Assembly (NCBI GenBank): GCA_023428085.1
Contig: JAEYZK010000221.1
Coordinates: 1 to 8,249 of the forward strand
Direction: 5' to 3'
Length of the DNA stretch: 8,249 bases
Origin: Pseudomonadota bacterium
GTDB taxonomy: Bacteria > Myxococcota > Myxococcia > Myxococcales > Anaeromyxobacteraceae
The notes under the pieces were generated by a model. The model was given only the letters and a program-made list of their open reading frames with translations, made no database searches and had not been told where the DNA came from. The translations under genes and the position numbers were made by a program. Numbering within the stretch: the first letter of the stretch is position 1; the number at the start of each line of letters is the position of its first letter. This document shows positions 6,551 through 8,249 of the stretch, piece by piece.

Positions 6551-6597
6551 GAGGGCGGCTCCGCCCCTCTCCGGGCGGGCGGGCGGGCGACGGGGGG
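6551..6597 (+). promoter_or_regulatory. GC hairpin and G-quadruplex-type run upstream of the acyltransferase
   Basis: GGGCG (6553-6557) pairs with CGCCC (6562-6566), with flanking GA/TC pairing across one bulged C. Directly after it, 6573-6587 reads GGGC three times then GGG: four G3 tracts with 1-nt loops, a canonical G-quadruplex motif on the plus strand. A further run of six G follows (6592-6597). The block ends about 10 nt before the ribosome site of the acyltransferase, so it would sit in the promoter or 5' leader. The remainder of 6390-6620 holds no convincing gene. Confidence 0.4.
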
Positions 6598-6607
6598 ACG
6601 TACGTGC

Positions 6608-6615
6608 TAAGTAGG
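6608..6615 (+). promoter_or_regulatory. Shine-Dalgarno-like TAAGTAGG that favours a CTG start at 6621
   Basis: TAAGTAGG differs from the consensus TAAGGAGG at one base and lies 5 nt before CTG at 6621, which is in frame with the acyltransferase. It also contains the in-frame TAG (6612-6614) that bounds the gene upstream. No comparable ribosome site precedes the first canonical in-frame start, GTG at 6723. Confidence 0.45.
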
Positions 6616-6620
6616 CGGCT

Positions 6621-7799
6621 CTGCCCGCGCGCGCTGCTGCCACGCCCGATCCCGCCCTCGCGGCGGCCCCGGCGCCCCGCCGCCCGCGGCTGCCCGCGCT
6701 CGACGCGGCGCGCGCGCTGGGCGTGCTGGCCATGGTCATGGGCCACACGCTCGACGCCGTGCTCTCGACCGCGGCGCGGCAGACGCCGCTCATGGCGCGG
6801 TACTGGCAGGCGCGCGGGTTCACGGCGCCGCTCTTCCTGCTCGTCTCCGGCTGGGCGGTCACGCTCGCGATCTCCCGGAGCGACGCGACCGGCTGGGCCG
6901 TGCCGCGGAGCCGGGTCCGCCGCGTGCTCCTGCTGCTCGCGATCGGCTACGCGCTCCGCTGGCCTGGCTGGGGGCTCGGGCGGCTCCTCGCCGGGGACCG
7001 CGACGTCTGGGCCCACTTCCTCGCGTTCGACGCGCTCCACTGCATCGCGCTCGCGCTCCTCGTCACGGCGCTCGTGCTGGCGCTGCCGGTGCCGCGGCTC
7101 GTCAGGGCCGCCCTCCTGGCGGCGCTGGCGGCGGCCGCCGTGCTCGCCGGTGCGCGCGCGGCGACGCCCGGCACGGTCTTCGCCACGGCGCAGGGGCTCC
7201 CGCGCTCGATCCCGGGCATCGCGTTCGTCCAGATGATCGGCGGGACGTCCGCGTTCCCGATCTTCCCGTGGACGTCGTACTTCTTCGCGGGGACGCTCGT
7301 GGGGCTGCTCGCGCCCGCCGGCCGGCGCGGGGCCGCGGGGCTCGCCGCCGTCGCCGTCGCGCTGATCCTCGCGGCGACGCAGTGGTGGGGCCTCGGCCAC
7401 CGGACGCCGGGCGACCCCGTGCTCGTGGCGTACCGGATCGGCGTGGTGCTCGCCGTCCTCGCGCTCCTCTCGCTCGTCCCCGCGGCGGTCGCAGCCCGGG
7501 CGGCGCCGCTCGGCAAGAGCTCGCTGGGCGTGTACGCGATCCACCTGCCGATCGTGTACGGCTGGTACCTCGTGCCGTTCTGGTTCCCGTGGTACCCGTT
7601 CCGCGGGCTCGCCAGCTCCGTGGGCAAGACCCTGGGGCCGGCCGCGGGCCTGGCCGTCGCGGCGCTCGTCCTCGCGGGGAGCTACGTGCTCTACCGGCTG
7701 CTCCTCGTGGCCTGGCGGCGCCTGCGCTCACCGGAACTGCGGGTGCCCGCGGATGGCGTCCAGGGCGTCCGCGGCGGCGTCGGCGGGGAGCGGGGCTGA
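6621..7799 (+). CDS. Polytopic membrane acyltransferase, HGSNAT/DUF1624-like
   Basis: 392 residues from a putative CTG start, or 358 from the first canonical start, GTG at 6723. About ten membrane helices are visible. The conserved N-terminal block LPALDAARALGVLAMVMGH (about 24-42) matches the first helix of heparan-alpha-glucosaminide N-acetyltransferase-like and acyltransferase-3 proteins, with His42 as the likely functional histidine. Next come FTAPLFLLVSGWAV, then FPIFPWTSYFFAGTLVG, and near the end GKSSLGVYAIHLPIVYGW, all in the order of the DUF1624/COG3503 type. Such proteins move acyl groups from acyl-CoA across or at the membrane onto sugars; the acceptor here is unknown. Starting at 6723 would cut helix 1 and lose the conserved LDAAR, and no ATG, GTG or TTG exists in frame between the TAG at 6612 and 6723. 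CTG at 6621 is favoured by its ribosome site; a start lost by sequencing error is the alternative. The 3' end overlaps the convergent methyltransferase gene by 72 bp. Confidence 0.85.
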   Translation: MPARAAATPDPALAAAPAPRRPRLPALDAARALGVLAMVMGHTLDAVLSTAARQTPLMARYWQARGFTAPLFLLVSGWAVTLAISRSDATGWAVPRSRVRRVLLLLAIGYALRWPGWGLGRLLAGDRDVWAHFLAFDALHCIALALLVTALVLALPVPRLVRAALLAALAAAAVLAGARAATPGTVFATAQGLPRSIPGIAFVQMIGGTSAFPIFPWTSYFFAGTLVGLLAPAGRRGAAGLAAVAVALILAATQWWGLGHRTPGDPVLVAYRIGVVLAVLALLSLVPAAVAARAAPLGKSSLGVYAIHLPIVYGWYLVPFWFPWYPFRGLASSVGKTLGPAAGLAVAALVLAGSYVLYRLLLVAWRRLRSPELRVPADGVQGVRGGVGGERG

Positions 7800-8249
7800 G
7801 GAGCGGACGAGCCGCGCGAGCCAGCGGGCGTCGAGCGGCCGCGCGAGGAGGGCCGGATCGGTCGCGGCGGCGGTCGTCTCGTGCTTCGGCCCGCTCGGAT
7901 CGCCGGCGCCCACGAAGAACCCGGCGAGCAGCAGGGCGGCGCGCACGGACGTCGCGGTGCTGTAGGTGAACAGCGTCGCGGCCGGGCCGCACCGGGCGCG
8001 CAGCGTCCGGAAGACGGCCACCGACCAGAGCGCGGGGTTCACCCGCGGGCTGAAGGGGTCCCAGAAGACGACGTCCGCGGGCTCCGGCGCGCGGGCCAGC
8101 GTCTCGGTCGCGTCCCCGAGCGCGAGGCGCCAGGTCCCCCGGGGCTCCTCATGGCGGCCGGCCGCGAGCAGGGCGCGGAGCGCCGCGACGTCGGCGGCGT
8201 CGAGCCCGAGCGCGGCGGCGCCCGCCTCGGACGCCGCGAGCCGGAGCGC
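7728..8249 (-). CDS. MnmC1/DUF752-like SAM-dependent methyltransferase (C-terminal part, 5' end outside window)
   Basis: The frame is open from the right edge to the TGA at 7730-7728 (173 residues seen). The pattern is that of the MnmC methyltransferase domain: WRLALGDATETL (GDA of the late SAM-binding region), VVFWDPFSPRVNPALW (compare the 'DGFAPAKNPEMW' block), then GPAATLFTYSTATSVRAALLLAGF and a GPK-containing stretch. In E. coli MnmC this domain performs the last methylation of 5-methylaminomethyl(-2-thio)uridine in the wobble position of certain tRNAs. Here only about 50 residues follow the GPK block, so the C-terminal FAD-dependent oxidase domain of E. coli MnmC is absent; it would be a methyltransferase-only form. 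The apparent GTG at 8042 is not the start, as homology continues upstream. A different substrate is possible for the wider DUF752 family. Confidence 0.85.
   Translation of the reverse strand, partial: ALRLAASEAGAAALGLDAADVAALRALLAAGRHEEPRGTWRLALGDATETLARAPEPADVVFWDPFSPRVNPALWSVAVFRTLRARCGPAATLFTYSTATSVRAALLLAGFFVGAGDPSGPKHETTAAATDPALLARPLDARWLARLVRSSAPLPADAAADALDAIRGHPQFR

Noticed and set aside
6478..7236. Plus-strand ATG frame overlapping the acyltransferase N-terminus
   Set aside because: It gives Arg/Ser-rich protein in the wrong phase relative to the membrane-helix pattern, and no ribosome site is seen.
6390..7544. Upstream part of the minus-strand frame that ends in the small membrane protein
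   Set aside because: Before residue 1 of the small protein the frame is Arg/Glu-rich antisense of the acyltransferase; only the last 61 codons look like protein.
1..8249. tRNA, rRNA, riboswitch or phage attachment site
   Set aside because: No cloverleaf, rRNA-like stretch, known riboswitch core or integrase-linked direct repeat was seen by eye. A covariance-model search (Rfam, tRNAscan) would be decisive.

Overview
The window is GC-rich DNA (my impression is above 70% GC) with strong G/C preference at third codon positions, dense genes and short gaps. The gene style resembles Myxococcota, possibly Anaeromyxobacter. That placement is an inference from composition and protein flavour, not from a database match.

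Layout, left to right. (1) Bases 1-1304, minus strand: a two-gene operon. A lipoprotein of the NMT1/THI5-like (SsuA/TauA-type) substrate-binding family is followed after 3 nt by the 5' part of a membrane-anchored protein that runs off the left edge and looks like the start of a sensor. (2) Bases 1416-3350, minus strand: a long, VLCAD-type acyl-CoA dehydrogenase with its catalytic glutamate and a C-terminal extension, followed by GC-rich hairpins. (3) Bases 3351-3576: a divergent promoter region with a cluster of palindromes, including a perfect 10-bp inverted repeat. (4) Bases 3577-6183, plus strand: a complete M1-family zinc aminopeptidase whose last codons are formed by a dispersed palindromic repeat (TTCGACAGGCTCAGGGTGAG type). 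(5) Bases 6204-6389, minus strand: a probable one-helix small membrane protein. (6) Bases 6390-6620: a short intergenic region with a three-fold GCTGA repeat, a GC hairpin and a G-quadruplex-type run. (7) Bases 6621-7799, plus strand: a polytopic membrane acyltransferase of the HGSNAT/DUF1624 type. Its conserved N-terminus has no ATG, GTG or TTG start; CTG at 6621, behind a near-consensus Shine-Dalgarno, is the best candidate. (8) Bases 7728-8249, minus strand: the C-terminal part of a MnmC1/DUF752-like SAM-dependent methyltransferase, overlapping the acyltransferase tail-to-tail by 72 bp.

These genes do not form one pathway. Fatty-acid beta-oxidation, peptide degradation, membrane acyl transfer and probable tRNA modification lie side by side as independent units. 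Only the binding lipoprotein and the gene after it look functionally coupled. I see no tRNA, rRNA, CRISPR array, transposase or phage gene. I do not see a clear novel multi-gene system. The items most worth checking are the orphan binding protein/sensor pair, the repeat-derived C-terminus of the peptidase, the acyltransferase start and the palindrome cluster at 3395-3440.
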